45,523 bases of DNA. It comes from Helochares maculicollis (Eukaryota > Arthropoda > Insecta > Coleoptera > Hydrophilidae). Shown piece by piece: positions 1 through 11,212 of the stretch; within the stretch, counting starts at the first letter, position 1; each line of letters begins with the position of its first letter. The position numbers and the translations under genes were made by a program. The notes below the pieces were generated by a model. It searched no databases. It was not told the origin of the DNA and saw only the letters and a program-made list of their open reading frames with translations. Location of the stretch: positions 1-45,523 of the forward strand of contig JAWQRO010000262.1 of NCBI GenBank assembly GCA_033557835.1, read 5' to 3'.

Positions 1-479
1 AAATTAGAATTTCAACGTTCACCAATTCCATCGTTTTTGGAGAGCTAAATTAAGAACTTCAGCAAAAAAGGATATTTTTTGCTCATTTCAATAATAATGT
101 ATTCAGAAAATTAGTTACTGTAAATAATAATAACGCCTTTATTATCGCTATAGGCCTTACATATTCAAATTAAGCATTTTTTCCCGTTTTAAAGCAATAT
201 CATGGAGAGAAATTATTTCATCAGCGGGATTTGCGTCATTCTCCGACGGATATGCATTTATAATTGGCCGAATATCCTGCCAACTTCCGGTCAGCATCCT
301 TAAGCTTAATCAGCATAAACGTCAGTTTTAATTGGTTGGCCAAACTCATGATCGAAAATAAAAGCAAGTTGTATCCACGGCAACCAATCCTCTTCTTGTC
401 AACTAGAATTTTCCAGCTTCAGGTTGAAGCTTTCCAAAGCTTTCCGTGCCCATCAGTGAAGCTTGCTTAGGAAAAACAG

Positions 480-760
480 GACGGAAACAACAAGATAAAA
501 CGGACCGTTTGTACCTCATCCCATCAGGAGTCCGCGGTGGCCTGCCGGCCTTCCCGTCCCCTTTTGGCCGCACATAAAGGGACAGATAAAGTCCACCGCC
601 GTGTTGGGATGGGTTTTGGGGTCGGGAAGGAGGCAAAATGTGTCCAGTAGTGGCATGCTTCTTTCTTTCGCATGTGGGGCCCAAGCGTCGACCCTGCGTG
701 TTTTGCGGCAACACGCGCTCTCCTCCTGTCTCTGTGTGTGTGTAGACGACTTTGAGGCGT
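480..760. other. GC-rich island, possibly a promoter or first exon
   Basis: This block is strikingly GC-rich and CpG-containing compared with its flanks. It includes a perfect 7-bp stem (GCGTGTT at 696-702, AACACGC at 710-716) and a short TG run near 732-742. No coding motif is visible. In AT-rich insect genomes such islands often mark promoters, untranslated first exons or recently inserted repeats, and the sequence alone does not separate these. Confidence 0.35.
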
Positions 761-1179
761 GCTGCCTCGTTTCTAAATTGTATTTCCACTCCGGCTACCT
801 CACATAAGAGATAATATTAAGGCTGACCTACATGCACTTCACTTCCGAACCAACACAAACAATCCTATTGTCCTTTTTTACTCATCTGTAATTTGCTTGT
901 TAAAATGCCACCCACACTCTAAAACTGACACATTCATCTTTTTTACTTCCACAAAAAATTCGTTTGGTCTTTTTAAAAAATGGCTACAATCTCGCATTTA
1001 AATTTTTAGAATTGAGTTTTTAGACGAACATTTTATACGTGGGAATTCGTTAAGAACTACTTTGAAACATAAATTATTTTCAAACATTTTTAAAAGGGTA
1101 TATTTTAAAACGAGAATATTTTTCATAAAACTGTAGAAACGAAGGCGTAGTGCCCTAAAAACTCCAGTCAAGTGGCAAC

Positions 1180-1262
1180 GATCCCTTTCAAGCTTAAGCC
1201 TTAGAGGAACGTTCCTCAAAGGCTTAAACCTTGAAAAGTAAAAGTAAAGCAAAGGGATTCGC
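1180..1262. repeat. Near-perfect inverted repeat centred on a 14-bp palindrome
   Basis: A perfect 14-bp palindrome, GAGGAACGTTCCTC, lies at 1,204-1,217. It is flanked by imperfect arms: TTCAAGCTTAAGCCTT on the left pairs with AAGGCTTAAACCTTGAA on the right, with about two mismatches. An outer block, ATCCCTTT on the left, pairs with AAAGGGAT on the right beyond an extra stretch of about 20 nt. Transcribed, it would fold into a long hairpin with almost no loop, unlike a typical pre-miRNA. Its origin is unknown; a decayed foldback element is possible. Confidence 0.6.
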
Positions 1263-2483
1263 TTGAGTTTCCACATTCTCGAACTGGAATCCCTCATCGG
1301 AGAGTAACAGTCAAAGGTGAAAGTTCATTAGGTCACTGCATATATGCGGATGAACACCACCAAAATAACCGAGAGGTAAACGTTCAAAAAATTAATAAAC
1401 AGAATCGACAAATGCTTTCAAATCAGTTCCCCCCCATCCATGCCCCGACGACGTGACGTGTTTAATATGCAAGTGAACAACTGTCTTGTTGACTCTGTCT
1501 CTCATTTAACCCCCTACATACCAACAAAAAGAGACAAACGCATAAACCAAACCAGAAACGGCCAGCAATGCCCTGCTTGCTGTTCTAGTGGTTTAATGAG
1601 TGGACCTCAATTGTACTGCAATTTCGCTAGCAAAATGAACAAAACCTACCTAAAATTACTGCACAAATAATGACAAAATATTACTCAAAATACTATTAAA
1701 AGCTAGTAAAATACCATTAAGCGGTACTATTGGAGAGCTTTGTTCAAAATTATGTTGAAATGCTCATTCCAAATAGCACTGAAATGTTTATTTCAAATAA
1801 TATTGAAATGCTTGATTCGAAAAATAATAATATGCTTTATGCTGACAAAAATTGAATAGCAGCTCGGCTTTATCTAAAAATTTGATTGATTTTAAATCAC
1901 GGCACTATTCAAAATTCTGCAACATCAACATATTGTTTAAAGCTATTCAATCATGTTAAAAAGAAGTAGTAGCGTTTAAAACATAATCAAAAATCACTTA
2001 CCTACATTTAAAAATATTATATAAAACTGGTGGCAATTCGGCTTTAAAATCTTCTATTTTTCACATTTAACACTATCAAACGTCTCATGCAGATAAAATC
2101 GAACACAAGACAATGTTTTCTCTAACAACAAACTTTTCGGGGCACTTGAACGTGGAAACACTCGCGCTTTCTTATCATCGGAATCAAATGAAAATCCTCT
2201 CTTCCGATTAAAATTTTCTGTTATACTGGCGGCGACCAATTTAATTTATCATTAATTACGACTCTTAGCAAAAATACATAAGTAACATTTACTCGAAAAA
2301 TTAATCTATTTCTTAGTTAGGATGACTTGGATATGTGTCTCGTTTTTAAAAACCCGTCCGATTAATTTTTTAAAATTGCTTAGATATTTTTTTTGGGTGG
2401 CGAAAGATTCGTAAAAACTACTACTGATGAGTATCAGTTGATGTATGTATATATGTCTATGTAGTTGATATATATGTATATGG

Positions 2484-2494
2484 TAGTGTGACCG
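2484..2494 (-). promoter_or_regulatory. Candidate Motif 1-like core promoter element
   Basis: The minus strand reads CGGTCACACTA, an exact match to the Drosophila core-promoter Motif 1 consensus YGGTCACACTR bound by M1BP (consensus recalled from memory). It sits at the edge of the GC-rich segment 2,495-2,670. If functional, it would start a transcript running left on the minus strand. No coding exon can be recognised on that side, so this is a motif match, not a proven promoter. Confidence 0.35.
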
Positions 2495-2670
2495 AATATT
2501 AAAGCGACTTTCGCGGCGGCGCGTATCTGCAGAAGTTCACTGTTACTGCACTGCTGTTGTGTATTGCCGGATTTGTCGACTCCGGTTGCGTCCGGCCGGA
2601 GTTGCACGAAGCGCCACGGAACTATGTCTGTACTGCTATGATGCGACATGAAGACCTGCGCCACCTATCC
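2495..2670. other. GC-rich island next to the Motif 1-like site
   Basis: The segment is rich in GC and CpG (for example GCGGCGGCGCG near 2,513) inside very AT-rich DNA. It is open on the minus strand as part of a 76-codon frame, but that frame runs into simple ATATAC repeats and has no recognisable motif. A promoter or untranslated first exon is the most likely reading. Confidence 0.35.
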
Positions 2671-3854
2671 ACTAATTGGAGAAGCGTCCTAACTATCTTA
2701 GTCGCGCACCTTTTTAAAAATTCATAAAATCAATTTGCTTCGAGTGCAAATCTCCTTCTTGAAAATATAATTCCACCTTGGAATTTTATAATCTAATAAT
2801 TAGATTGACTTGCTACAAAACAAATCCTAAGTGATGGTTTCACAGCCCTGGGAAATTGAAGTCAGAAAATTTTACTATGATAATTAATATATAGTACATA
2901 TACTTCCCAATGTCTTGCTAAAACTAAATTATGTTTGAATTTCTACGTGTTTTCCTAATGCTCTCATTTTCAGTTTTATTATTCATTAATAATTAAGGTG
3001 CTTGAGCTATAGCGACCCTTTTGATTGAATGTTATTTTTTAAGAAAATATCAAAATTATGTTTTATTAAGTAGGCTTGTGAGAACTATGCACTTGATAAG
3101 TGCCCTTCATGGCTTGTTGGCACAGTTTGTTTGTTGAAATTTGTAATTACAATATTTTAAAATTTAAATAAAATTTCAGTTATTTCTCCTTTTCGAATTT
3201 GGTATTAACAAGTTTACTAACATTCAACTTAGAAACTTTTTTATCGAAGAAGACGATGCAAGATCTAGAAAACCTACTCTTGTCGCCAAATGAGAAATGG
3301 TAAAACCTGGTCATGTTTCGTGCAATAATGCTATCGTTTCTCGTGATATTTGAAGATCGATTTGAACATGTAAGTAGCTGTTATTGGTCAAAAGATTTCT
3401 CAAAACCAAAATCTGTACAAAATAGTAACAAGCTTGGACTGCATTTTTTTCTAATGAAACACATGTCGGGTTTGAAGTACGCTATTGTTTTGTCTGTGAA
3501 GTCATCAACTTGAAAACGGAGCTAATAGCTAAAAAGTTTTAATTCGGAAACTTGAAAAAAATTTATTTACTCTTTGTTCTGTAGAATTGAATTAAAGAGT
3601 CCGTCATAAATCATTAGTGAGAATCATCTGCATTATAAAGTGTAATTGAAACGCTCTATTTTGAAGCATGATACAGAATGTTAGCATTACTCTGGCAAAC
3701 AACAGTGATATTCTCTATCGAACAACTTAGACAAAATGTAGATCGCCTGTCGTTAATACTTCTTCCAGATTCTTTTAATTTCGCTATTATTCGTTTAAAG
3801 TAGCTGCAATGAATTGAGGTTTTCATTGGCTAAAGTCTATATTTATTCAACTCA
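2671..3854. other. AT-rich stretch with no recognisable gene
   Basis: I see no splice-bounded coding signal, RNA gene or named repeat here. The one open frame above 60 codons (3,313-3,513, plus strand) has no motif. Confidence 0.5.
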
Positions 3855-5130
3855 CCAAAAAACCGGGGGCAAAACTCTTCGACGATTTCCGACTTATTAG
3901 TCTAATGAGCCAGATGCTGAAGTAATTTTTGAAGACAATTCAAAATCGTATATACAAAAACTGCGATCTAGATCTGAGCAAACTGCAGGTGGGGTTTCGA
4001 TAGGGCCTGGGAACTAGAGAGGCATTATTTGCACTGTCGGTACTACTACAAAAGTGCCGAGACCAGAGAAAAGAAGTGCATCTGTGTTTCAATGACTACA
4101 TCAAGTCATTTGGCTGTGTCAAACACAATAGGCTGCTTAGTGTCCTAGAAAGAAAAGGATTAGACCCCCAAGATCTAAAAATCATCCAGTACCTGTATAG
4201 ACACCAGGTAGCGACGGTGCTCCCAAACGGAAGCAATGCCTATTAAGCGTGGAGTCAGACAAGGCTGCGTATTGAGCCCGATGCTCTTCAATGTGTATTC
4301 GGAAGTAGTATTTCAAAATGCACCAGAAGGTGCAAATGATGAAATTAAAGTGAGTGGAGCACTGATAAACAGCTTAAGATATGCCGACGACACAGTTGTG
4401 ATGGCAAACAGTGCTGAGGGATTGCAAATGCTGCTCAACAGAATATCAGCAGAGGAAGACCAAATGGGACTTAAAATCAACACCTCAAAGACAAAGATCA
4501 TGGTGGTAAACTGGAACCCACACCAACAGACACACATATATGTAAATGGAACGCTGATAACAAAGGTCCCAAAGCTCAAATACCTGGGCAGCTGGATTGG
4601 GGAGGATCTGGTTCCCGATTTGGAAATCATAGCTCGAATTGAAATGGTCAGGGCGAACTTCCTGAAAAATCGTAACCTGATGAGCGACAGATCACTAGAT
4701 ACCCAAATAAGACACAACTTTGTCAAGTGCTACATATATTCCATACTGTTGTACGGAATTGAAGCGTGTATGCTAAAAGTCAGTAGCTAGAGTAGACTTA
4801 AGGCGTTTGAAATGTGAATTTTTCGGCGAATGTTAAAAATATTATGGACTTCCCACACCAGTAACGAAGAAATTTTACACCTAATGGACAGAGAACTTGA
4901 TCTCATCCAAATAATAAAAAAACGAAAAACGGCCACGTAATGAGACACGAAAAATATGAATTTCTGCAACTTGTGATTGAAGGCAAAATTTAGGGTAGGG
5001 CGCAGACAGTGTTCCTGGCTTAAAAACATATGGGACTGGATAAGCCTGCATTCGGGCGTTCTACTGAGAAGATCTCAGGATAGAGAAGAATACGCCAGGA
5101 TTGTTGCCTGTCTTCGATAGGAGGGGGCAA
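3855..5130 (+). mobile_element. 5'-truncated non-LTR retrotransposon relic (reverse transcriptase)
   Basis: The plus strand encodes most of a reverse transcriptase of the non-LTR type often annotated as 'endonuclease-reverse transcriptase'. Successive blocks are DFRLISLMSQ (about 3,885), a GLGTREALFAL block (about 4,007), FNDYIKSFG at the first catalytic-Asp motif (usual form F-x-D-Y-x-K-A-F-D), IKRGVRQGCVLSPMLFN (about 4,240), the YADD box (4,380-4,391) and a KYLGSWI block (about 4,576). The C-terminal part continues past a stop at 4,788-4,790 to about 5,120 (RRMLKILW, then SQDREEYARIVACL). Premature stops are also visible near 3,920 and 4,000. No endonuclease domain precedes it, so the copy is 5' truncated and dead. 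The clade is not resolved by eye. Confidence 0.88.
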
Positions 5131-5439
5131 TGAAAGAAGAAGCAATTAAAACAATTTGCTCACCAACAATTGGACTTAATTCACAAAATCCTAGATCAAG
5201 AATCATAATAGATATACTTTCAATGCTCTTTAAATAAGGCTTCATAATAAAAATGCATTGTTGCGTTTAATGGAGATTTATTTTAAAATAATACCACTAA
5301 AGACTTATAGTGGTTTGAATCTCAAATTATGACAGCAATATAGAAGACATGGAAAATTTCCACTTTTGTGCGAATACTTGTATACATTAATAACACAGAA
5401 GTACCATTTACATGGAAGCTAATGCTCATAGAGTTTCCA

Positions 5440-5605
5440 CTTCCTTCCCCCACTTATTTTTGCCTGTTGATCATATGGAGCAGTACATTCCAATCAAGGC
5501 GTCTCCTTCAAACACTTTCTCACGTTATCATTTCACTTCTTATTTCTTGCTTATCATTCTCCAGACTATCGTTTATAACCTTTCTAAACTCTTCCTCAGT
5601 AAATA
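5440..5605 (-). repeat. Diverged repeat, copy 1 (coding-like on the minus strand)
   Basis: This segment aligns by eye with 6,690-6,830: both contain CTCCTTCAAA-ACTTTC and CTTTCTAAACTC-TCCTCA cores. Read on the minus strand, both encode a similar peptide, EEFRKV followed by acidic and lysine-rich residues here, and DEFRKV in the other copy. Similarity at protein level suggests relics of one mobile-element open frame. The family is not recognised. Confidence 0.45.
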
Positions 5606-6169
5606 TCTACACTAACGCAATAAGTTCTTTAAATTTTGTGAATGATAGGTTTTACTTTTACGGTGTGTGTTGAAAAATATCCCACTTTTGCGTATTTTAA
5701 TACTTTTTACGACTTTAACTATTGGTGGACAAACTTTCATTACCATCTAGAGATAGTTTAATGGTAAAAATATGCTGTTGCGTTCAATAGCGCATAATCT
5801 CAAAATAATGACAAACTATCTAACTATACCATTGAAGTGGTAAAACAACAACAAAAACAACAAGGCTGAAATTTTCGATTATCTGACCTCACATCTGAGA
5901 CGCACCATTATTTGCAAGCAATATTCAACCATTTAACTCAAACCGTTAAGATGAATAAGTTCGGTAGCTGCTTGATGCTTTCTATTGGTAAATCGGATCC
6001 AATTCGAATCAGATCACGTGTTATGACAAATGGACAATTGCAAATGTTCAACACAGTGATTGAACAAGGATGAATCTCCAATAAATATTTCAAAGCGCAA
6101 TGCTCACCAAATAAGGCCGATGGTGTGTTTAGTGATTTGACGCAGGTTGGATCCATTATAAATTTTTAA

Positions 6170-6565
6170 AACTTGGTTCATCGCTCACAGCAGAAATATA
6201 CTGCAACCAACTGGTCGAATTGATAGCAAAAATTGAAGTAAAACAGCTTAGATTGATGAACAGATTGACTCCTATCTTGCTGCATGGTAGCGCTAGACCA
6301 CGTGCTCCACAAATCACTATGGAAAAAACAGGAATCGGAGTTCGAAATTCTTCATCATCTTCCATACTCACCAGACTTAGCGCCCACTAACTACCACTTC
6401 TTGCGCTATTTGAATTACTATTTCACAAGAAAACATTATATTTCCGACATTGTCGTGAAACTAGTTTTCCATGAACTTCACAATAATTTTATGCCGCCAG
6501 CGTAAATAACCTGCAGATTAAAAGGAAAAATGTGATTGGGTGCATACTTTGATGAATAAAATGTC
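6170..6565 (+). mobile_element. Mariner transposase relic (C-terminal half)
   Basis: In shifting frames the plus strand reads LTAEIYCNQL (about 6,182), then NRLTPILLHGSARPRAPQ, where family members have HDNARPH. It continues with LHHLPYSPDLAPTNYHF (about 6,350-6,400), a RKHYISD block, and a VIGAYFDE-like end near 6,540-6,565. These are the second and third catalytic regions and the C-terminus of mariner (D,D34D) transposases. The second catalytic Asp is replaced (HGSARPR). Several frameshifts make it inactive. The N-terminal half cannot be followed reliably upstream, and terminal repeats were not identified. Confidence 0.8.
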
Positions 6566-6689
6566 CCAAAATATTTGTAAGTAGTCCAACTTTGCGTCAT
6601 TTCTTTAAATTATGGTTCCAAGCATCACTTTTGTAATGCGTCTTTGCTAGATTTGTTGACCTCTTACTTGTACTACCCCATTAATCCAA

Positions 6690-6835
6690 TTCATATTCAT
6701 CTCCTTCAAATACTTTCACACTTCAACTCACGACTTCCTATTTGTTTCTTATCTTCCTGGCACTCTTTTAAAACTTTTCTAAACTCATCCTCACAATCTT
6801 TCAGCGCAATAATTTTGCCTTTATTCTTGGACCAT
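6690..6835 (-). repeat. Diverged repeat, copy 2 (coding-like on the minus strand)
   Basis: This is the partner of the segment at 5,440-5,605, with the same orientation and shared minus-strand peptide core DEFRKV. The two copies flank the mariner relic at 6,170-6,565, so this may be one older element split by later insertions, or two independent copies. Confidence 0.45.
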
Positions 6836-9800
6836 AGGATTTACAGCATTTCTAGTTTTCTTCTTATTTCCTCACTATTTACTTCTTGATCAGTATTCGT
6901 AATCCTTCTCAGGTTCCTTATTTTTCTTACCTGAATTTGTATTTCTTAGATAATGCCAATTGTTTCGATCCATGTGTTAATGGTTTCACTAAATATGTCT
7001 TACTCTATTGGTAGTATTATCTAGTTATATCCTGCATTCGCTTTTACAATTAATTTTCCAGTTTTCCGACAATATGTCTCCTTCCGGGATGCTTACTTAA
7101 TCTCGCAATTTTCATAATTATATGTGTAGTGGTCTTGGCTTTTTCCATAGTTTTGATTTTGTCAACTTTGCAGAATAATTTGTTCTTTGCATTATCGCTT
7201 CATTCCTTCACATCTCATTCTAAGAAGTACCTATCAACTTCGTACATTTGTTTTGGTGTCTATACTAAAGTACTTGTCGATAAGCTTTCTGCTTACGTGA
7301 TTTTTCTGATGGTTCCACATATTTTTTACACTCCTTACAGATTTATTCTATACCATCAATATTTAGAATGAGCCTCACATGATTCCAATTTTGGTAATAA
7401 ACTCACGTAGATGTTAATACGTTAGTTTACGTTACTAATGCTATCAATGATATTTTTGTTTGCTTGCTATAAGCTCTTAATTTACCAATTCGAACGCCTT
7501 CATGAAGTCTCTAAAGCACTAGTTGTTTTATTGTGAACACCGCTGTTTTACACTTTTGCTTGCTATCAAACCGTTCTGATTTTTTGTTAAAATACTTTCA
7601 TATACTGTCAAGTAGCTTCTAGAAGTTGCATAAATACACTATTAGAAAATTCACAAAAAGTAGTCTTTAAGAAAAGTATGAAAATAAGCTTAGGCATGAT
7701 TACGAAATACCCGTTTCAATAATTGTATCAAAACAATTGAATTCACCTTTGACCATTTCCATTCGTTGCAATGTAATTGTAATAACAGGTATATTTTTTC
7801 GCAAAAAAAGTGGAACGTGATAAAAGCTGTTGTTTAGTTGATTTATTTGAATTTTAATTCAGTTTGATGTGAGGGAGTTTTGCTACAATATTAAAGGTGT
7901 TTTTCATTTATTATTTTTGAAAACAGTTCTAAAAGCGTTCTAATTTTTTCGAATCTAGGTTCTGTTGTCAAATTTCGTTGTTCAAATTAGGCTCTGACGC
8001 CTTTTATGCTTACTTCCGTTTAATTACTGTCTAGTTAAATTTGACTTACAAAGTTTGAAGAGAATATACGTTATAAAATTTGCTTATGTTTCTAACCAAC
8101 CGCATCAGCAATTTATAAAAAATAATAAAATTAATCTAAACGCCTATGTAGCCCTAAGTGAATAAATTCGCTTAAGAAATGTGTTGTTTGATGTTTATTA
8201 GCAAGTTTTCATCAGCATACAAAAGCTGAAATAAGTTTAGAATTTAGCTAGAATTTAATTCGAGCTGAAAAAGTGACAAAAGTATTTTAGATAAATATCA
8301 TTTCATAGTTAATATGCTACTGAGCTATAATTTCTTCAACTACCCTATTCTTGTTAGTTCTTAACTGCTTTAAATTATTCTGAACTCCTTGAATAAACTT
8401 TTAATTTATCTACAATACTTTATCAACATTTTATAAATTCATAAGGTTACAAATAAAAGTTCGTCATACCAAGAATCCACTAAATTATATAAATGTCTGT
8501 ATTTTATACTTTAGGAGACGGACTGTTAGTGCTTTTCTAAGTCTGAATTGTAGATTTGTGTACACATGAAGCCGTTCGATAAGTAATGTATCTTTTATGC
8601 GAAAAAGTTCATTATTCATGATGTAGCTGTATTACTGCTGAGTTCAGATGTATACGATCTAAAAGTACAACTCTATAATTTTTACTGACTACAATAATTC
8701 TATTCAATGAACAAAGATAAGAGCGAAGTACATGGTAATAATACGACAAGAACAATCGAAAACTTGTGTGTTGTATTCGATATAAATGTAATTAACATAA
8801 GAAAGGATCAACCGTGATTCTTGAAATTTTTGCGTTGATATCAGTGACGATGCCAGAATTTAAAGGGTAACAAAGGACAATTAACGTGTTGCGAAATTGT
8901 AGATTTAATAAATCACTTGACTGCATTTCCACACTTGTAAAAGACGGGAAACATTCAACTATCAACGATTGTGGATTTCGCAACAAATCGATGCACAAAG
9001 GGAACAATGGAAACTCATCTTATCGGCTTTATTGCTGAGGCAAATGTGAGCGCCATTTTGACACAAACTAATACCAAGTGAAAAGTGGAATTGTTACTTT
9101 TAAAAAACAAATGGTAAGACTGGAAAACTGCTACTATCAAGCAAAACACATCCAAAGGAACTATTGCTGAGCATTTGGTGAGTTTTTAACGGTGAAGTAC
9201 ACTTTAATCAGGTATATGAAAATGAAGCCGTTGAAACAACTGTCTACTATCACCAGATAGGTCAATTAGTCTACAGAAAGCACATGATCCTGCAACACAA
9301 TACTGCTTGTTCTCATACAAGAGCAATTACAATACAATCAGCTAATAATTTGTACACTATCTAGAAACCACAAAATTATATTCTTTACAGAAAGTTAAAA
9401 ACGACACACAAATCTTCACTGCCTCAAAGAAGATGACCGTTAATATGAAAACAAATATCAAAAAATACAATACTTATCAAACACTAATATATTTACCGAT
9501 TAAATTTCACAGGCTACAAGATTTGCTGTTATCTAAAATTGGTTCGCTGATTTTTATTTTCTTAGTTTGCAAATTTCAAACTGCATTTGTAGGTCACTCA
9601 GTCCAGTGAAATTAAAATTTGGGTGAAAAATTAAAATAGTCACATCGGATTAAACCGAAAATAGAAAATACCAACCATATGCTCAAAAAGTACGCAATTT
9701 GCGCTTGGTTCTAGTATGTAAATTTAATTATTTTCTTAGCCTTAAACCCCTTTTAATTTTTTTCTAATAAGTTGAACGATAAATTAAAGAAATATTGTTT

Positions 9801-10061
9801 TGTTAGCCAAGATCTCAACAAATCGTCGGATTAAAGTTTTTTCCCCTTTGTCCGAAAACGAAGAATTATGAATAAACATGTGTATTTGAGAGTCAGTTTA
9901 GGTATCATTTTAGTCATTTTAGCAGTAAAAAATCAGCAGCTATGTAGATTACAAAAAAACCTCAACAATATATTTTTCTGTCTCTACTTTCTTGCCAATA
10001 TTTTTAAAGAATCGTTCGGGTTTTTTTCCTTTCATCTTAGATTAGTCTAGCAAACTTTTCT
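6836..10061. other. AT-rich stretch without a recognisable gene
   Basis: No open frame shows a family motif. A weak mariner-like trace at about 9,200-9,365 is listed separately. Frames at 7,129-7,371 (+), 8,792-9,007 (-) and 9,868-10,050 (+) look like chance openings in AT-rich DNA or unclassifiable repeat debris. Confidence 0.45.
9200..9365 (+). mobile_element. Possible mariner transposase fragment
   Basis: The plus strand reads VYYHQIGQL, then a short gap, then MILQHNTACSHTRAIT. This resembles the mariner stretch around Y-C-x-Q-L and the catalytic HDNARPHTA box. If correct, the catalytic Asp is lost (HN instead of HD) and the rest of the transposase is unrecognisable. The assignment rests on about 30 residues and is weak. 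Confidence 0.3.
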
Positions 10062-10912
10062 TTTTTTTTCGCGATTTTAGGCCGGTCGCGAATATCTCGG
10101 TTATCGTAGGAATAACGAGGTCGAACATAAACTAATTATAACGAGGCATTGACGAGATAAGATCATTGATATAACAAAATTAGAGCTAGGACCAAGCGTA
10201 TGGAAAAAAAGTGGGAATAACTGTTTCCCGACGCTCGACCTTCCGGGCGTCGTGGCGCTCTTGTTTGTCATGTCAGAGACTTTATTATGGTACCGTTAGA
10301 TGCATCTTGACGAGACTAATCCAACGGTATCAGAATCGCGTCTCTACCCCTCCCCGTTCGGACGCTATGAACATTTTTCTGATGAAGTTCGAAAATCCTG
10401 AAATTTCGTCATACCCGGAGGATCAATTTTTTGCGATTTATAACGAAAATTTTTTTCTCGCGAAATCAACTCTAACCGGCATCGATGGATGGGAGGGGAC
10501 GTTGGCTGTCCGACGGTACTAGCGGTTCCTCTCTATCTGCAGCGGTTCGGGCTTGAGAGTGATTTTTTTTAAATATTTATAAATTCGCGAATTCTCGCGA
10601 ACAAACCACCTGACTTGGTCCTTTTGGACCACTAGATTACAACGGTGTGAGAAATTTTGCGAAATTCCTACCGGAAGCCGAAATACGGCCATTTAGGGAT
10701 TTTCCCATTTTGCCCCTAATTCTTAAAAATTTCAACGAAACTCACCGTGGAGGGTAGTGTGTAGCACCGTTGGATCCAACTCTTCGAGACGATCAATATT
10801 ATGTGCACATATAGGGGTCTGGGACGCCTCTGGGCCGAGGAAATCGCCAAAAACCGTTGCGAAACAGGATATATCCAACATCTCAAACAGCTAACTTTGG
10901 CGCCCTCTTGTG
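10062..10912. repeat. GC-rich tandem repeat, copy 1
   Basis: About 850 bp, visibly richer in GC and CpG than the flanking DNA. It is repeated almost base for base at 11,213-12,063. Shared landmarks include GCCGGTCGCGAATATCTCGG near the start, GACCAAGCGTATGG, CTGCAGCGGTTC, GGGATTTTCCCATTTTGCCC and CGCCCTCTTGT at the end. The open frame 10,211-10,522 has no recognisable motif and is not well preserved in the other copy, so I do not call it a gene. Copy 1 begins right after a poly-T tract. Confidence 0.88.
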
Positions 10913-11212
10913 GCCGCAGTTCGCGTCCGATCGCAACTATTCTTGCACAACTATGTTCTGTTTGATCGGAAAAAATCAAAAAATGCTAACAATCCCACTC
11001 TACGACGATGTCGGCTGAATTTGAACGTTTCGTAACTGGTGCAATTGCCCCCTACGAAAGAGAAAATATTAAAATATTTAATATTCGTCCTACAGCCGCG
11101 AATTTTACACCCATTTATTTGCCTCGACATCATGATTGAGAAATGTCAAACCAGAGCTTCCTACGTTGTCTGTGACGGCCGCTAGAGCGCGTCAAAATTT
11201 CACAAATTCGCC
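10913..11212. repeat. Spacer between the two repeat copies
   Basis: About 300 bp lie between the end of copy 1 and the start of copy 2, similar in GC- and CpG-richness to the copies and unlike the flanks. It is probably the rest of a 1,151-bp repeat unit, of which copy 2 lacks the last quarter. It contains TGACGGCCGCTAGAGCGCGT near 11,172. Confidence 0.55.

Larger units (their letters stand above)
1..2483. other. Gene-free stretch with one GC-rich island and a hairpin
   Basis: No open frame here resembles a known family. The stretch is AT-rich except for a GC-rich island at about 480-760. Several short open frames overlap that island on both strands (for example 403-789 on the minus strand), as expected where stop codons are rare, and none has a recognisable motif. 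A minus-strand open frame at about 2,054-2,239 is mixed in composition and looks protein-like, but I cannot name it. The inverted repeat at 1,180-1,262 is listed separately. Confidence 0.5.

Noticed and set aside
403..789. A 128-codon minus-strand frame in the GC-rich island
   Set aside because: GC-rich DNA has few stops; another frame is open on the opposite strand, and no motif or splice context supports coding.
1187..1236. Precursor microRNA
   Set aside because: The arms meet at a palindrome with essentially no terminal loop, unlike a Drosha/Dicer substrate; no evidence beyond the fold.
4313..4726. A 137-codon minus-strand frame
   Set aside because: It is the antisense shadow of the reverse-transcriptase relic.
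10211..10522. A 103-codon open frame in repeat copy 1
   Set aside because: The corresponding region of copy 2 (11,362-11,595) opens for only 77 codons and ends differently, so the frame is not conserved.
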